Positions 20,560-32,700 of a DNA stretch of 64,000 nucleotides are shown here, piece after piece; position 1 is the stretch's first letter, and each line of letters begins with the position of its first letter. Both the position numbers and the translations under genes were made by a program. Below the pieces are notes generated by a model that saw nothing but the letters and a program-made list of their open reading frames with translations, searched no databases and was not told the DNA's origin. This DNA is from Sodiomyces alkalinus F11 (Eukaryota; Ascomycota; Sordariomycetes; Glomerellales; Plectosphaerellaceae), in assembly GCF_003711515.1 (NCBI RefSeq), contig NW_021167082.1, positions 3,155,691 to 3,219,690 on the forward strand. The letters run 5' to 3'.

Positions 20560-23500
20560 CTTAAAGTAGGTATTAATAAGCTTATCCGGCACGTTACGTT
20601 TAGGCTCCTATATATTCTCCTCGTTATCGTAGCCGGCCTATTTAATAAAGTATTAGCGCCGTCTCCCCTAATAGCGGTGGTTTAAGATTACTTCGACCTT
20701 ATATTCGTTAGAGTCCGGTTCTATATTAACGTCCTATAGTTCGGGCACCTTTCTATCACGGGTCCTCTATAATTCTAGTAAGGAGATAGGGAAGACGTTA
20801 TAGATCCTTATAGTCTTTGGGAGGGCGAGTTAATATACTAGTCTATACGTACCTATAACCTTAGTGATTTTATACGGTCTAATAAACTTATCGCTAAGTT
20901 TCTTCGAAGGCCTACGCTATCCGATATTCTTCGTAGAGAGTACGATATATTCATTAACCGTAAATTATCTCTAGGTCCTCCCGTCGTTATAGTATCGTTT
21001 ATACGTTCCTTAGGCTTTTTTAATTAGGTCTATAAGGGAGCGGCGGCTAGTTATAAGTTACTCCGCGCGTATCTCGGCCTTAGCTAAACGAGACTCCCCC
21101 GCCCTAGGCAGATATACCTTATCAGGGCCTCTCGGATTATACCCTATTAGTGCGTCCGCGGGTATTCGTCGTATAGCGGAGTGCCACGCCGTGTTATAAG
21201 TGGATTCCGTAAGAGGTAAATAGTCTATCCAGTTATTCTATTCCTAGGAGTAGAAGACTCGAAGGTAGTATTCTACGTTCTGGTTCTATCTTTCTATCTA
21301 GCTATTAGTCTACGGGTGCTACGCCATAGATAAGCGTCGTTTAGTGCCGAAGTAGCGGTAAAGGGTAGCCTAAAAACGGCTCGTAAACAGGGACCCTCGG
21401 TCCGACATAATCCTATCAGGAACCCTTAAGGTTCGGAAAATATAATACTATAATATATCCGTAAATCCCTTAGCAGCGAGGCTACTACTTATAGGGATAT
21501 ATAACGAATACTTCGTCAGATAATAAACAATAATAAGGATCGTATTATATTTCCTACCCCTATCGTGGATAGGCGGTAGTCCTATAATAAAGTTAATCGA
21601 AATCTCCGCGAAAGGACGATCTAGGATAGAAAGACTCGCTAGTTCGCCGTACGGCTTATAATACCGTGGTTTTATTCGTTAGCACACCACGCAGGTAAGT
21701 ATAAATTTTCTAACGTCTTAAGGGAGATAGTCCTAAAAGTAGAAGTCCGACACGCGCTTTACGGTACACACGACCCCGTATTAACTAGCACTAAGTCTAT
21801 TATAGAAAGTGTATAGCACTTTATCTCGTAGCCCCGAATAGTTTAGCACGAATACTTATCTCTTAAAACGGAGGACGCCCTCGACGTCTCTCGACCAGTA
21901 TCCCTTTATAGCTATATCGCCGTAGACCTCCTGCCACCGGTTATAGAAGGGGTCTTCGGCTTACGCCTTAACGACCTCTTCTACTAGGGTAGGGTCCGTC
22001 GGTGCTATAGGCAAAACTGGGTCCGTCGATGCCCTAGCTATAGGTATATCTAGGTTCGTCGATACTAGAGGTGTATTAGGGTTTATCGATACTATAGGTA
22101 TATCAGGGTCCCGTGCGGTTCCTATACTAATCGCGGCGAGGATAAACTTCTTAAAGAACGACTCTACGGCGCGGGTCCGATTAGTAATTAAAGACTATTT
22201 ATAAGGGGTATACTACGGCTTCCGCGAGAGGCTATCAGCGGGGTTTAACGTACCGGGCCTATACCTAATCTCGAAATTAAAAGGGGCTAATTCTTCTAGC
22301 TATTTGGCGTGCTGCCCTTTTAGTTTCGGCTTATAGAGCAGGTAACGATAGTTTAGGTGGTCCGTTAGGACCACGACGGGGCTCTAACTATAAGCGACGT
22401 AGTACCGCCACGTCCGAAACGATTTAATTATTACTATAGCTTAGAATCAGGTATACTATAGTTTAGCTCTACGCCACGTAACTTTTAGGATATAAACGTA
22501 GCGGGTCTCTATAAACTATCTTCTTACTAGCTTATCACCGCGCCGATAGTAAATATAGAGGTATTAGGTTTAACACGTATAGGTAGCGTAGGATTAAAAT
22601 ATCGTAGTACTGGGGCGTCCTAGAATACTAGTTTTAACTATTTAAATACAGCACTAGTATATAGGGAAAGGCGTAAGAGCCCGGACTAGGCACCTTTTAA
22701 TAGGTCGGTAAGGGGGGTAGCCACCTTAGGATAGTTTTTAATAAAGCGTCTATAGAACCTAGTAAAACCGAGGAAGATTTAGATCTTCTTAATACTATTA
22801 GGCGCTTCCTAATCCCGGATAGCCTTAACACGACCGGGGTCTATACGTACCCCGTTAGGGCTATAGATAAAACCAAAGAATTCCACGTTATAAGTCTTAA
22901 ATTCGTATTTATCGGGGTTAGCGTAGAGGGACTACTCCCGGAGCCTAGCCAGGACCTATTATACGTGCTTTCGGTAGTCTTCTAGGTTATTACTATAGAT
23001 AAGGATATCGTCCAGGTATACTATATAGATCGTATCGACGTGTCCGGCGAGGGCTTAGTTAATATATCGTTAGAAACTCGCGGGGGTATTAGTCAGGCTA
23101 AAGGGTATTATAAGGTATTCGAAGTAGCCGTATTTCGTGCAGAAGGCCGTTTTCTATTTATCACCCGCGCTAATCCGGAGCCGGTAGTAGGCGTCCTTAA
23201 GGTCTAGCTTAGTATAGTACTACGCCGAGGATAGACGGTCTAGGATCTTATAAATTAGTAGTAGCGGGGTACGATCTTTAATAGTCACCTTATTTAATCC
23301 CCTATAATCTATGTAGAGGCGTAGCTTACCACCCTTCTTAGGGACGAATAGGATAGGGGCCCCGTAGGGACTAAACGATAATCGGATCTAACCCTTACGA
23401 ATAGCGTCTTAGATATACTAGCGGAGGACCTCGAGCTCTTATACGACTAAGGGGTCGATAGGGCCGAAAAGGGGCTTCTTCCCTTCCTCGATTTTAATTA

Positions 23501-23700
23501 CGTAGTCCTATCGTTAGTAGGCGGGGAGCCGTCCGGTATTATCGATATTAAATATATTAGCGAAATCTTAGTATAGTTTAGGGAGCGGCTTAGAGGGGGC
23601 TATTAGATTAAGGGGGGCTATAGGATTAGGGACTATCGGATCAGGAGAATAGAGGTTAATATCGAGGCCTACCCTAGCCATGCGTTAGACTAGTATAGAG
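20560..23700 (-). pseudogene. Element D pol: reverse transcriptase, RNase H, integrase, chromodomain
   Basis: Read on the minus strand. [17 protein letters not shown] lies near 23340 and LDLKDAYYRLRI near 23200. YLDDILIYS, with the paired catalytic aspartates, lies at about 23000-23020. An integrase block RIMSDRGSLFTSRFW near 21405 carries a catalytic Asp, followed by GTKRRLSMA near 21340. Near 20730-20580 a chromodomain reads YKVEVILNHR, then AGYDNEENI and EPKRNVPD, where RIP has removed a Trp codon before EPK. Stops of TAG/TAA type interrupt every frame. Chromodomain-tailed integrases define chromoviruses, which tend to insert into heterochromatin. No protein can be made. Confidence 0.88.
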
Positions 23701-24199
23701 GAGGACAGGGTTAAGACCGTCGCGGCCTCCCTTATAGCTTTCCGTAATTCTCGCCGGCTCGAGATAATATAGAGGTTAGAGTATTCTAAGGGGTAATTCT
23801 AGGTACTAGTTTACTAGTCGACTATAGGATTAACAGCTACTAGCTAAGGTCGCCCTAGGATAATCCGGGAGCCCTTAGGGTCCAGGTTTATAATGTAAAA
23901 TTCAACGCGTTACACTTTTCTTCGTTTCTATCGGTTAGTCGCGAAGATAAGTTAAGTAACGGAACCAAGGGTGAATCTATCTTATCCCTCTATAATCCAG
24001 GATATAGGGAGGGGTAGTCTAGAGGGGACCTAGCTGGGACCCAGAAGGGATTAGTCTAAAACGTTAATATCGGCTCCCCTATCTAGGAGAGCCGGGGTCT
24101 ATACCTATTCCCTACCTCGGCGGAGGGAGACACACGATTTTACTGGCATAGGCGCCTCTACCGGTGTAGTGGTAGTAGTCGCTGCTTAAGGCGGGGTTA

Positions 24200-25140
24200 G
24201 TTCCTAGGCTATCTCGCTAACGACGCGACCTATTATCGGGCGTATCGGCGAAATAGGTAGTTCGTTTAGATTAGCAGAAGTAGGGGAGGGGGAAGTACTA
24301 GCGTAATAACCCTTCTAGTTATAGTTAAAGTATATAATAAGTTTAATTAGGGTGTGATAAGGCCTGGCCTAATCCTATAGTTCTCTTATATTCTCGGTGG
24401 TTCTAGGCGGGTTCGAAATCGCTAGTATTCCGGGGAGGGTTACTCGGCCACGGTTAGTATATGGGGTAGGCGGGTGTTATCCCTCTACTAAGGGCTTAAT
24501 TTTTAGTTACTCGGCCCTTTTATATTCCTTATTATATTCTAGGTAGGTTTTCGGGGTTTTATACGTGGATACGACGTAATCCCGGATTAGAGGTAGGATT
24601 CGGGTAAGGACTATCCAGATCCGCTATTAGTCCGGTAGGCGATTAGGGAGTTCCGCTTCCAGGGCTTCCCACCGCTAAATAAACTTCGTAAAGGGTTCGC
24701 CAGGCTTCTAGTCCGATCGGTTATTAGTTTATATTAATAGGGCGACCTCGAGTAGACGCGTATCATAATCGTCGACTTATTCGCCTAACTAGGTCTCTAG
24801 GGCCCCTTAGGTGACCCGGGACGAGTTATTATCGTAGGTATACCGGAGGTAAGATTACTATCTTTCTTTAAGGTAGTTCGGTATGGAGGCTATAACGTAG
24901 TAGTTCTTCGAGGCGTTATTAGGAAGGCCGTTAGGGTCGATTATAAACCGTTACTTTACCTCTTAGATAAACATCCGGTATTTTACCTATAACTCGCCGT
25001 TTTATTTAGGGACTACGTAGTTAATCTTCGCCTATGAGGAATTAGCCCTAGATTTAGTAGGGGTCTAGGGGGGATTAGCATTAATGTATCCCTAAATAGT
25101 AGAAGAAGAGGGGACCAAGGACTAAGTGTCTAGAACGGAG
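24200..25140 (-). pseudogene. Element D gag-like region (position inferred)
   Basis: The region lies upstream of the polymerase on the minus strand, where gag is expected. Frames are broken and I recognise no diagnostic zinc-knuckle motif, so the call rests mainly on position. Confidence 0.4.
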
Positions 25141-25620
25141 CGATAGGGCTCTGCGATATATCGTTATATAACAGCACGGCCGTTAGGGTTAGGATAAGTT
25201 AGGGAACTAGCCCTAATAGTTTCGAGGGCGATAAGTCGGTCGAGTTTACGCTTCCGCGCCTCCGACGCCTTAAACTACTTAATCCGTTCCCTAACCTATA
25301 CATCGGTTAGCTAGTCGTGGGGGATGGCCTTATAAGAATAGGGTAGGCGGGACGGGGTAAGGGTAACAGGGGGTACTACGCGCTAAGGGGACAGGGGGTG
25401 GGGATTAAGGTCTATCTCTATCTAGGGCACGCCTTAGTCACGTCGTGCCTATATCGTGGAGGCGCCTAGGTCCGAGGGATTATCGATATACGGTAAAAGG
25501 TCGGAGGGGCTAACTATATAGGTCTCGTTATTCTTATAGGAAGATATCGTTTTTCCTATCGATACTCCTTAACGGTCCTTATGCCCTTTAGAAAGGTAGA
25601 GCGATAATTATATTAGATTG

Positions 25621-25962
25621 GTAAATATAAGGAGTAAGAAGGTAGTAGCGAGAGGGTCTAAGAGGGAATAGGCGTAGATTAAGTGGTAGTCACGGCTAAT
25701 CCGAACGTAGGTGGTCCTAAAGAATCAGAATAATCGCTGCCCTCTCCACGCTAAGGAGGGGGCACTACATAAGCACTATATACTCCTAGGCCAACGCTAG
25801 TATAGTTAAACGGATATCGTAAACGGATATCTACGCCTAAGGCTAGGCCACGGCCCTGCACGGTGGCATCGGCCCAGGGCAGCCATAGCCACGTTAAGAC
25901 GGGAGCCCGTTATAGTCTCGTCATATACCCGGCCTCTATCTCCTAGGCAGGGGCACCTAATA
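25621..25962 (-). repeat. Element D right LTR (5' LTR in element orientation)
   Basis: 342 bp, closely matching 17608-17981, with the blocks CTAAAGAATCAGAATAATCG and CTCTCCACGCTAAGGAGGGG conserved. It is followed by the TATAT duplication and the resumed gag of element A. Confidence 0.9.
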
Positions 25963-26563
25963 TATATCTACGTAGTAACGAATAGGTAAAGGATTAATAA
26001 TAACGAGCTAGTAATTAGAGACCTCACACAGGACCTTAAGGTACTATTTAAGTCTATAAGAGATATTTAATCTATCGCCTCGGTAAAGGGATCCTACCGT
26101 TATTACTACGGAACTATTAGTATTACTATTACTATAAAGATACTATTACTATTACTAGGAACTAATCGCTATTACTATAAACCACCGCTATTGCTACGGA
26201 AATACTATTCAAAGATACCTATTAACGGCTACGTCCGCGAGAGATATAACTAACGGCTACGCCTATAGGGGGTAGATTTAAACGCGTTATTATTATTATA
26301 GGAGCTTTTCTACAGCGTTCCCGTAATAGGATTAAACGGGCGGCGATTAACCTAATCAGACTAATTAGAAGCCAGGGATTAAGATTAAATTAAACGATTA
26401 AAAGGATCGGTTTAAAAGCGTTTTTAAGAGTTTTTTCCAGGATTATTTCTAAGATAGGCTATTTCTTTTACAATAGAAAGGATTAAGAGCTATTCGGTTT
26501 AAACCAAGGCCTCTAATTCGCTAATCGACCCGGAGAAGTGGATCCGCTCCAACTAAGGGGATA

Positions 26564-26811
26564 TATTATATTAGCACGAGCCTTAAGGGTGCCTCGGGGA
26601 TAGGTATAGGCCTTGGGGGTGGAAATAATAAGGGTAGACCCACGGTAAAATACGGGATAGAATCTAAATAGAGTAATACTTCCGGACGAGTACTACACCT
26701 TATAAAAATAGGGTAAACGGTCTCGCACACGTTATAACTTAATATAATATACATACGCGAAGATTTCCCCTAAGTGAGAAGAGTCAGAAGAGTGCATTTT
26801 GACGTGCGACA
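26564..26811 (+). repeat. Element A right LTR
   Basis: 248 bp, preceded by AACTAAGGGGATA, a likely polypurine tract. It ends TGCGACA, the unmutated terminal motif, and is followed by GATAT. Confidence 0.88.
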
Positions 26812-26816
26812 GATAT

Positions 26817-27139
26817 TCTAGTCTTGACTACGGAGTATTTAAGCCTGGAAGCGTCTAAGTCTACACTAACACTAGTCCACTTTATTTGTCAATACTTCTT
26901 GGTAGCCTAGCGTTTCGTACCGTTACTATAGCACGGACCCGTTTTTCGCTATTTAGAGGTGCTTTTTAGACGACTTACCCCTATAGTATATAGCTCTATA
27001 AGTTATAAAATCACTGTAGTTTCGTTTTATATGGGTTGTACCGTAACTAGTGTTATATTTAATTAAGGGCGCTCTGTGTGGATCCCCTATAAAACTAACG
27101 CTTAGACTACGCTGCTATGTACTATGCCTCCTAATAGGA
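26817..27139. other. Flank of element A, no gene
   Basis: Retains more CA and TG than the elements around it, which suggests low-copy DNA. No coding frame is supported. Confidence 0.4.
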
Positions 27140-27400
27140 TAAAAAATAGAGTAAATAATTAGGTTAAAAATAGGGTAAAAATATAGTAATAAATAGGATA
27201 AATAAATAGGATAAGAGATAGAATAAAATAAATAGAATATAAAATAGAATATAAAATAGAATATAAAATAGAATATAAAATAGAATATATAATAGGATCT
27301 AAGCTAGAATCTAAGATAGGATGTAAAATAGGATATAAAATATCATAAGATAGAATCAAAGTAGAAAGAAATAGAAGGAAATAAAGAATATAATATAAGT
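27140..27400. repeat. A-rich low-complexity tract with 12-bp tandem repeat
   Basis: TAGAATATAAAA repeats about five times at 27226-27292, inside a longer run of AAATAGGATAAA-like variants. Confidence 0.85.
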
Positions 27401-27429
27401 AGAATTAACATTCCAACTAGTAACTTCCG

Positions 27430-28354
27430 ATTTCGACACGCCTATCCACCACGGGCGCGTAATAGAAATAAAATCGATAAAACCACTAAGACAGGAATTA
27501 TAACTACCGCCTCCCTCCCGGGATACTATCGCAGCGGCACCGTAATACCGGCGCTACGGTATAACCGGAAGAATCGTGAGATAGCGTTATACCGACCTCG
27601 ATAACGCAAAATGCGTAATGGACCCACCTTTCGTAATATAAGCGCTCTCCCCCCCCTCCTAAGACAGGATATAGCGCGGACCCGATATAAGACTAAAAGG
27701 GGACTATTACGCCCCCCGGAACTAAGAGTAGGTAAGAGTAAGGCAGAAATTTAGGCCCTACTAGCTAATAAGAATAGGATTAAATAGCTTATAGAGCTAG
27801 TAAAAGAACTACTTATAATACGTAGTACCCGTAATAACGCCGGTATAATACCGCTAGTATACTTATACGATTCTCTCCGCTACATTATCCGAGAAGAACT
27901 CCGAAAAAGAATACACGATATAAGAGAGACCTAGGCTAATATTATAGCCCGGGCCCCCGCGGCGGTACCGCTATAGGACCCTGCCCCCCCTAACATAATC
28001 CCCGCTAAATATTACCGGGAACTAATCGTCCGCTAAGGAACCCTCCCCGAAGACTAGTCCCTTAGAGCCAGGACCCTAAAGGAAATTATTTAAGTAATAA
28101 ACGCTATAACTACCCGATATAATGCTATAGCGGTATAAAAACTACGAAGCGGAGATATCTACCTTACCTTTACTAAAAGGGTATAATAATGGATTACCTA
28201 TAAGGAGTAATAGGTTAAGAAGGCGTTTAGTAAAGTAGTTACCCTAGCTATATATACTTACTCTATATTAGCTAAGGCTATCTCTCGGGAGGTCCTAAAT
28301 ACCTTATTGGAAGAAGACCTACTAGTATCCCTGTAAGATATAAATCCTAAGGCC
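27430..28354 (+). pseudogene. LINE ORF1 fragment, plus strand
   Basis: Broken coding frame with LRSGDIYLTFTKRV near 28145, WITYKE near 28190, VKKAF and YTYSILAKAISRE to about 28290. This wording is typical of the ORF1 protein of fungal Tad-like LINEs. The reverse complement of 52690-53940 matches it closely. It stops abruptly at 28354, where the poly-T end of another LINE begins, so it was interrupted by that insertion. Confidence 0.75.
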
Positions 28355-28949
28355 TTTTTTTTTTTTTGGTTTATTACGCGTATATAGCCCTAAAGCTATA
28401 GCGCGGCGCCTATCGCTCTAAGGGCTAGAGGCTATCAGAAGCTAGTTACAGTAAAATAGAGCGTACTAAACGAAGGAAATCCTCCGTAACAATCTGCCTA
28501 ATAAAACCTAATAGGTAAAAAACCAAAGCAAAATATCTAGACCGTAGGAATCGTGGTTTACGCCCTATACTACTCTGCCGAGGCTATTATAGTAGCTAAA
28601 AGGTAGGCCTATAAGGCCTGTATTTCTCTTTTAGTACTAAATAATAGCGGCAGACATAGCGGTAGGCCTGCGAGGGCTTCCTGTAGGGCTTTTCGTTATT
28701 CTTTTTAAAAAGGGCAGGAAAGAATAAGGTATACTATATCCTGTATAGAGGAGCCGGGATAGGAATAGCGGTCGTCAGCGTAGTTTTAGGCCCTTTTTTA
28801 GTGGGTTTTCAGGTATCCGAAGCCGGATTTTAACTACGTAAAAGCCGATTTCACCCACCTAGGGCCTTATATTAGTAGTGGTTTTCGGGAGAAACGGAGG
28901 TTATCACGGACTAATTACCTATATAGGCCGCCTAATCGAACCGATTTAC

Positions 28950-31900
28950 CTCTTTTCTCCTCCTTCTTTTCGTCATTCTATAGAGCTTTTTAGTCTTAGA
29001 TAAGGGCTGTATTTACCCGGCGTTTTAGGTGGCTAAGGGTAACTAAGCTAACGGATTTAGTAGCTTTTTCGGGGTTTAACGCCCTTTTAGCCACCTTATC
29101 CGCTAGTTCGTTCCCTTCTATCCCTATATATAAGGGGCATTACTAGATAGAAACCGAGGTGCCTAGCTATTTAATACGAGAGATAAGGGATTTAGCTTCT
29201 ATAGCCCACTATAAGGGGCGCTAAAGCTTTAGAATAGCCGCCTATAAATCGCTAAAAATATAGTACTCTAAGGGCCTAGGCGTTTACTTAAATGTAGCGT
29301 GAAAGGCCTAAAGAATAGCGTATAATTTAGCGTCCGCGACTTTGGTAACGGCCCCTAGGTTAAAGCCTATAGCTTTACAGGGCCTTCTAGTACTAGGCCA
29401 CTATATCATAGCGGCTATAGCCTATATAGGCCTTTTAGGGGGCCTAGTAGGGTGGCCTAGAGAGCCATCGGTATACAAAATATTAGCCTATTCCCCTAGG
29501 CCTTATTTTATTTTAGCGAGGGCTTCGAGGTGGGCTGTTTTCTAATCGGGGGTATCAGGGTAAGGGCCAGGTCGGTCTTTAAGAGGGAAAAAGGGTCTTG
29601 GGTCCGCTATAGGTTCTAAGGCCTAGGAGGCCTCCTACTTAGCCGAAGGACCTTCGATATCCTAAGACTAACCTACTAAAGCCACTATTTCTAGGCCTAG
29701 CCTATATAGCTATATAGTAGGCTATAGGTTCTAAAGAAGGCTGAGGTTTTCCTGGCTTTTATCCCCTAGCTGCCTTTAAACGCTAGTAAAGAGCTGGCGT
29801 TTAATAGGGTGGCTCGGTAGGAACTTTAAGGTCCTAAAGGCATAGAGTCTATTAGACCTAGTTAACCAAACCGCGACTAGGGGTACTGCTACTTCGAGTT
29901 CTAAAGCCCGTAGGGGGGCCCCCCTAAAGGCTCCTAATATCCTAACTAAAGCGCCGTACTATAGGCGTTCTAGGCGGTCCACTAAGTGTTTTTTCGGTGA
30001 TTTAGGGTCCTACCAGAGCTATAAGCCAAAATCAGCTAAGGAAGCTATACAGGCTATATATAGCTGCAGTAAAGCCTTAAAAGAAAACCCTCTTTACGAG
30101 CTAGCTAGCCTATATAGCCTATTTAGGGCCCCTAAAGCTAAGTTTAGACGTTTTTCGACGTGGGGTTTAAAGGATAGCTTAGGATTAAACTAGACCCTAA
30201 GCCACCCAATAGCACCTAACGCTAGCTTAACTAGGTGCCCCTCTAAAGTAACCGGAGTATGTTTTATAGAGCATTTTCGGTGAAAGTGAATAAGCTCTAT
30301 TTTTCGGTAGTCGAAAAGGACTTAGTTAGCTTTAACTACGTCGAAAAGGGAGGCTACACCTTTTCTAGGGGTTTATAGTTTTTCCTAGTCGACGTAGACA
30401 CTATAGATAGCTAGAAATTATCTATATAGAATAGCTAAAGCCCGCGAAAATCCGGTCCGGCTATAATATTCCTAATATAAATCAGGAATAGAATAGGCGA
30501 AACCGGAGAGCCTTATAGAACCCCTATATTCAGGGGGGTAGGCTGCTAAACCTGCCTCTTAAAGGCTAGTTAGATACGCCTCTTTTCTGTAAAAGAGGCT
30601 ACCTATTTAACTAGGTTCGGGGGTAGTTATAGTTCTTAAAAGGTTCTAAGTAGCTAGGGACGGGCGATATAATCGAAGGCTTCTTTAATATCTAGAAATA
30701 GTGTAGTAACTATAGAATTCTAGCGTGATTTACGCTATTTTTAGATATAGTAGAGGAGGAGAAGGGCTATATCGATTGCAGAGCGTTTTCTTTTACCCCT
30801 TATTTAACTAGGGTGTAAAAGGTCGTCGCGGGTATTAGCTATAAAGCTAAGCCTAGTAGCTATAACCCGTTCGGGTATTTTACCTAGGTAGTTTAGAAGG
30901 GCTATAACCCTATAAGATTTAGGGTCTAAATGGTCCTTCTTCCCTACCTTCGGCAGAATAACTCCAAGGGCTTCTTTCTAGTAGGTAGGGTAATACCCTA
31001 CGGAAAAGAGTGCTAAGTAGGCCTATAAAAAGGACCCGGGAATAGCCTTATAGGCCTATTAGATCGGTTTTAAACCTATCCTATCAGGTCTAGGGGCCTT
31101 CGCTTTAGCGGCTCTAAAAGTCGCACGTTAATACTTTATAGCCTATAGGCTAGGCCACTCCCATAGTCTTCTAAGGCCCTTACTACGTAATCTAGTTAGG
31201 CTCTAAGGGCCGTTAAAAGGGTAGGAGGGGCCTATAAATATAGGGGCTTCGGGGGCGTTAGTAGCAGTAGTAGAGGGTGCTAGAAAAAGGGTCTAAAGTA
31301 AGGCGTTGTATTTGTCCTCGAAGGTGTAGGCCTTCTGCTTTATAGGCGTTTAAATCGGTGGAATCTTTACGTTAAGGCCGCTCTTTATATAGTTATAGGC
31401 CTTAAAAATCTCGGGTCCTTCGGCGTAGGCTAGGACGGCCTCCTAGTAGTCGTTTTGTACTATTTTAACCGCCCGATAGTAGGCCTTTCGAGCGTCTTTC
31501 CAGGAGGCTTCTAAAGGCGCCTAGGAGGCTAATGCCCCCTTTTCTGCCTTTTAAAACGCCCTAAAGGCCCTAGTAGCTGATTTTCGCAGGGCCTTTAGCT
31601 CTTTAGTCCACCTCGGCTTCGAACGCCCTACTACCCGTAGCTTAGGCACTAAAGCCTTAAGCGCTAGGGTAGTAGTATTCGAAAGGCAGCGGCCTAAAGA
31701 GTCCTAGTTCGATGCGTTAATAGCCTATTAAATATTCTAGTCGAGGCTAGGTTCTAGGCTCTTTAGAGTACTAGAAAACAGGTCCTGATCTGCTAGCTTA
31801 TAGTTATAGGCCGGCGGGAGGGACCTATTTATAGGACTTTTAGAGCCTAAAATAGTAGCTAAAAGGAGGATAGCGCGGTGTAGAGAGGTAGTGTTTTCGA

Positions 31901-32700
31901 TATATTCCCACTTATCGAAGCGTAGACGATCGAAGCCGGGCGTATAAAAGGCTAGGTCTATAACCGACTCTTAACGAAGATTAGATTTAAAAAAGGTCCC
32001 CCCGTTCAGGCTAACTTCTTTAGAATCCACTAAATAAATAGCTTCGAGGCTATCTAACTAGTCTAATAAAGCCTAGGCCCTAATGAAAGCTTAGTTAGTA
32101 GTAGCTCCGTTCTACTACTAGTGGTTTCTATTAAAGTCACCTATAATAAGGGTAGGCTTAGGGACCTATAGGCCCTATAGCACTCGATCCTCGGTCTAGG
32201 GCCGGCTCCTAAGGCCTAAAAAGGAGGGAAAAGAAGAAGAAGAAGAAGAAGAAGTGGACGAGGTAGAAGGGGTAGGGCTAAAGGGCCGCCCTCGGCCTAT
32301 CGTTTCGGGGTCCTATTCTATCTAATTATAGACGTGTAGAATATAAAAGGTTTATAGATAATAAACCTCTATAATCTACGCGTCTATATCGTCTAGGGGG
32401 TTGTCGCGGTATGAACAATCGATACTGAAGCCCTTTCTTATATAAGTAAGGACCCTAGGCTTAATAGGGAAGAACTGGGTTTTTTAGGATATAGGCGTAA
32501 CGGTATAGAAAGCAGGGTGGTTCCGAATAAACCACCCTTCTGGTATTAAGACATAGGCAAGTTCCTAAATAAAGACTATATTAGCCGAAGCCTCTAAAGC
32601 CCATTCTAGGATAGTCTCTTACCCCGGGGCCTATTTATCGATGTTATATTAAATAAACCGGATATCTTTCGAACTAAAAGTCTCTTTATTTATAGAACTT
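28950..32700 (-). pseudogene. LINE M ORF2: endonuclease, reverse transcriptase, RNase H
   Basis: Minus-strand frames with stops. The endonuclease includes IEVYYL and PTLIIGDFNRNH near 32130. The reverse transcriptase includes GVILPKVGKKDHLDP near 30950, YRVIALLNYLGKIPERVIA near 30890, RKRSAIDIALLL near 30780 and FLDIKEAFD near 30690. RNase H includes AKLYAI near 29310, FSD near 29250 and GIEGNELADKVAKRAL near 29100. Domain order and wording match the Tad clade. Stops throughout are RIP-type. Confidence 0.85.
32225..32262. repeat. GAA microsatellite
   Basis: About nine GAA/AAG units inside the endonuclease region of LINE M. Confidence 0.8.

Larger units (their letters stand above)
17608..25962 (-). 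mobile_element. Ty3/gypsy chromovirus D, RIP-inactivated, 8355 bp
   Basis: LTRs at 17608-17981 and 25621-25962 are in direct orientation and flanked by TATAT (17603-17607 and 25963-25967). LTR ends read TATTA...TAATA, the RIP form of TGTTA...TAACA. On the minus strand the order is gag-like, reverse transcriptase, RNase H, integrase and chromodomain, the gypsy order with a C-terminal chromodomain. All frames are broken. An unusual segment of about 2.4 kb (17982-20340) sits between the chromodomain and the left LTR. D lies inside element A and is therefore younger than A. Confidence 0.9.
16541..26811 (+). mobile_element. Copia-type LTR element A, deleted and interrupted by gypsy element D
   Basis: LTRs at 16541-16777 and 26564-26811 are flanked by the 5-bp duplication GATAT (16536-16540 and 26812-26816). 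The right LTR ends TGCGACA. The left starts TATCGCA, which is TGTCGCA after RIP. A primer-binding site follows the left LTR. The internal region is only about 1.4 kb once the 8.35-kb element D (17608-25962) is removed. It carries a gag-like stretch related to that of element B, but no integrase, reverse transcriptase or RNase H, so A is a deletion derivative. Confidence 0.85.
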
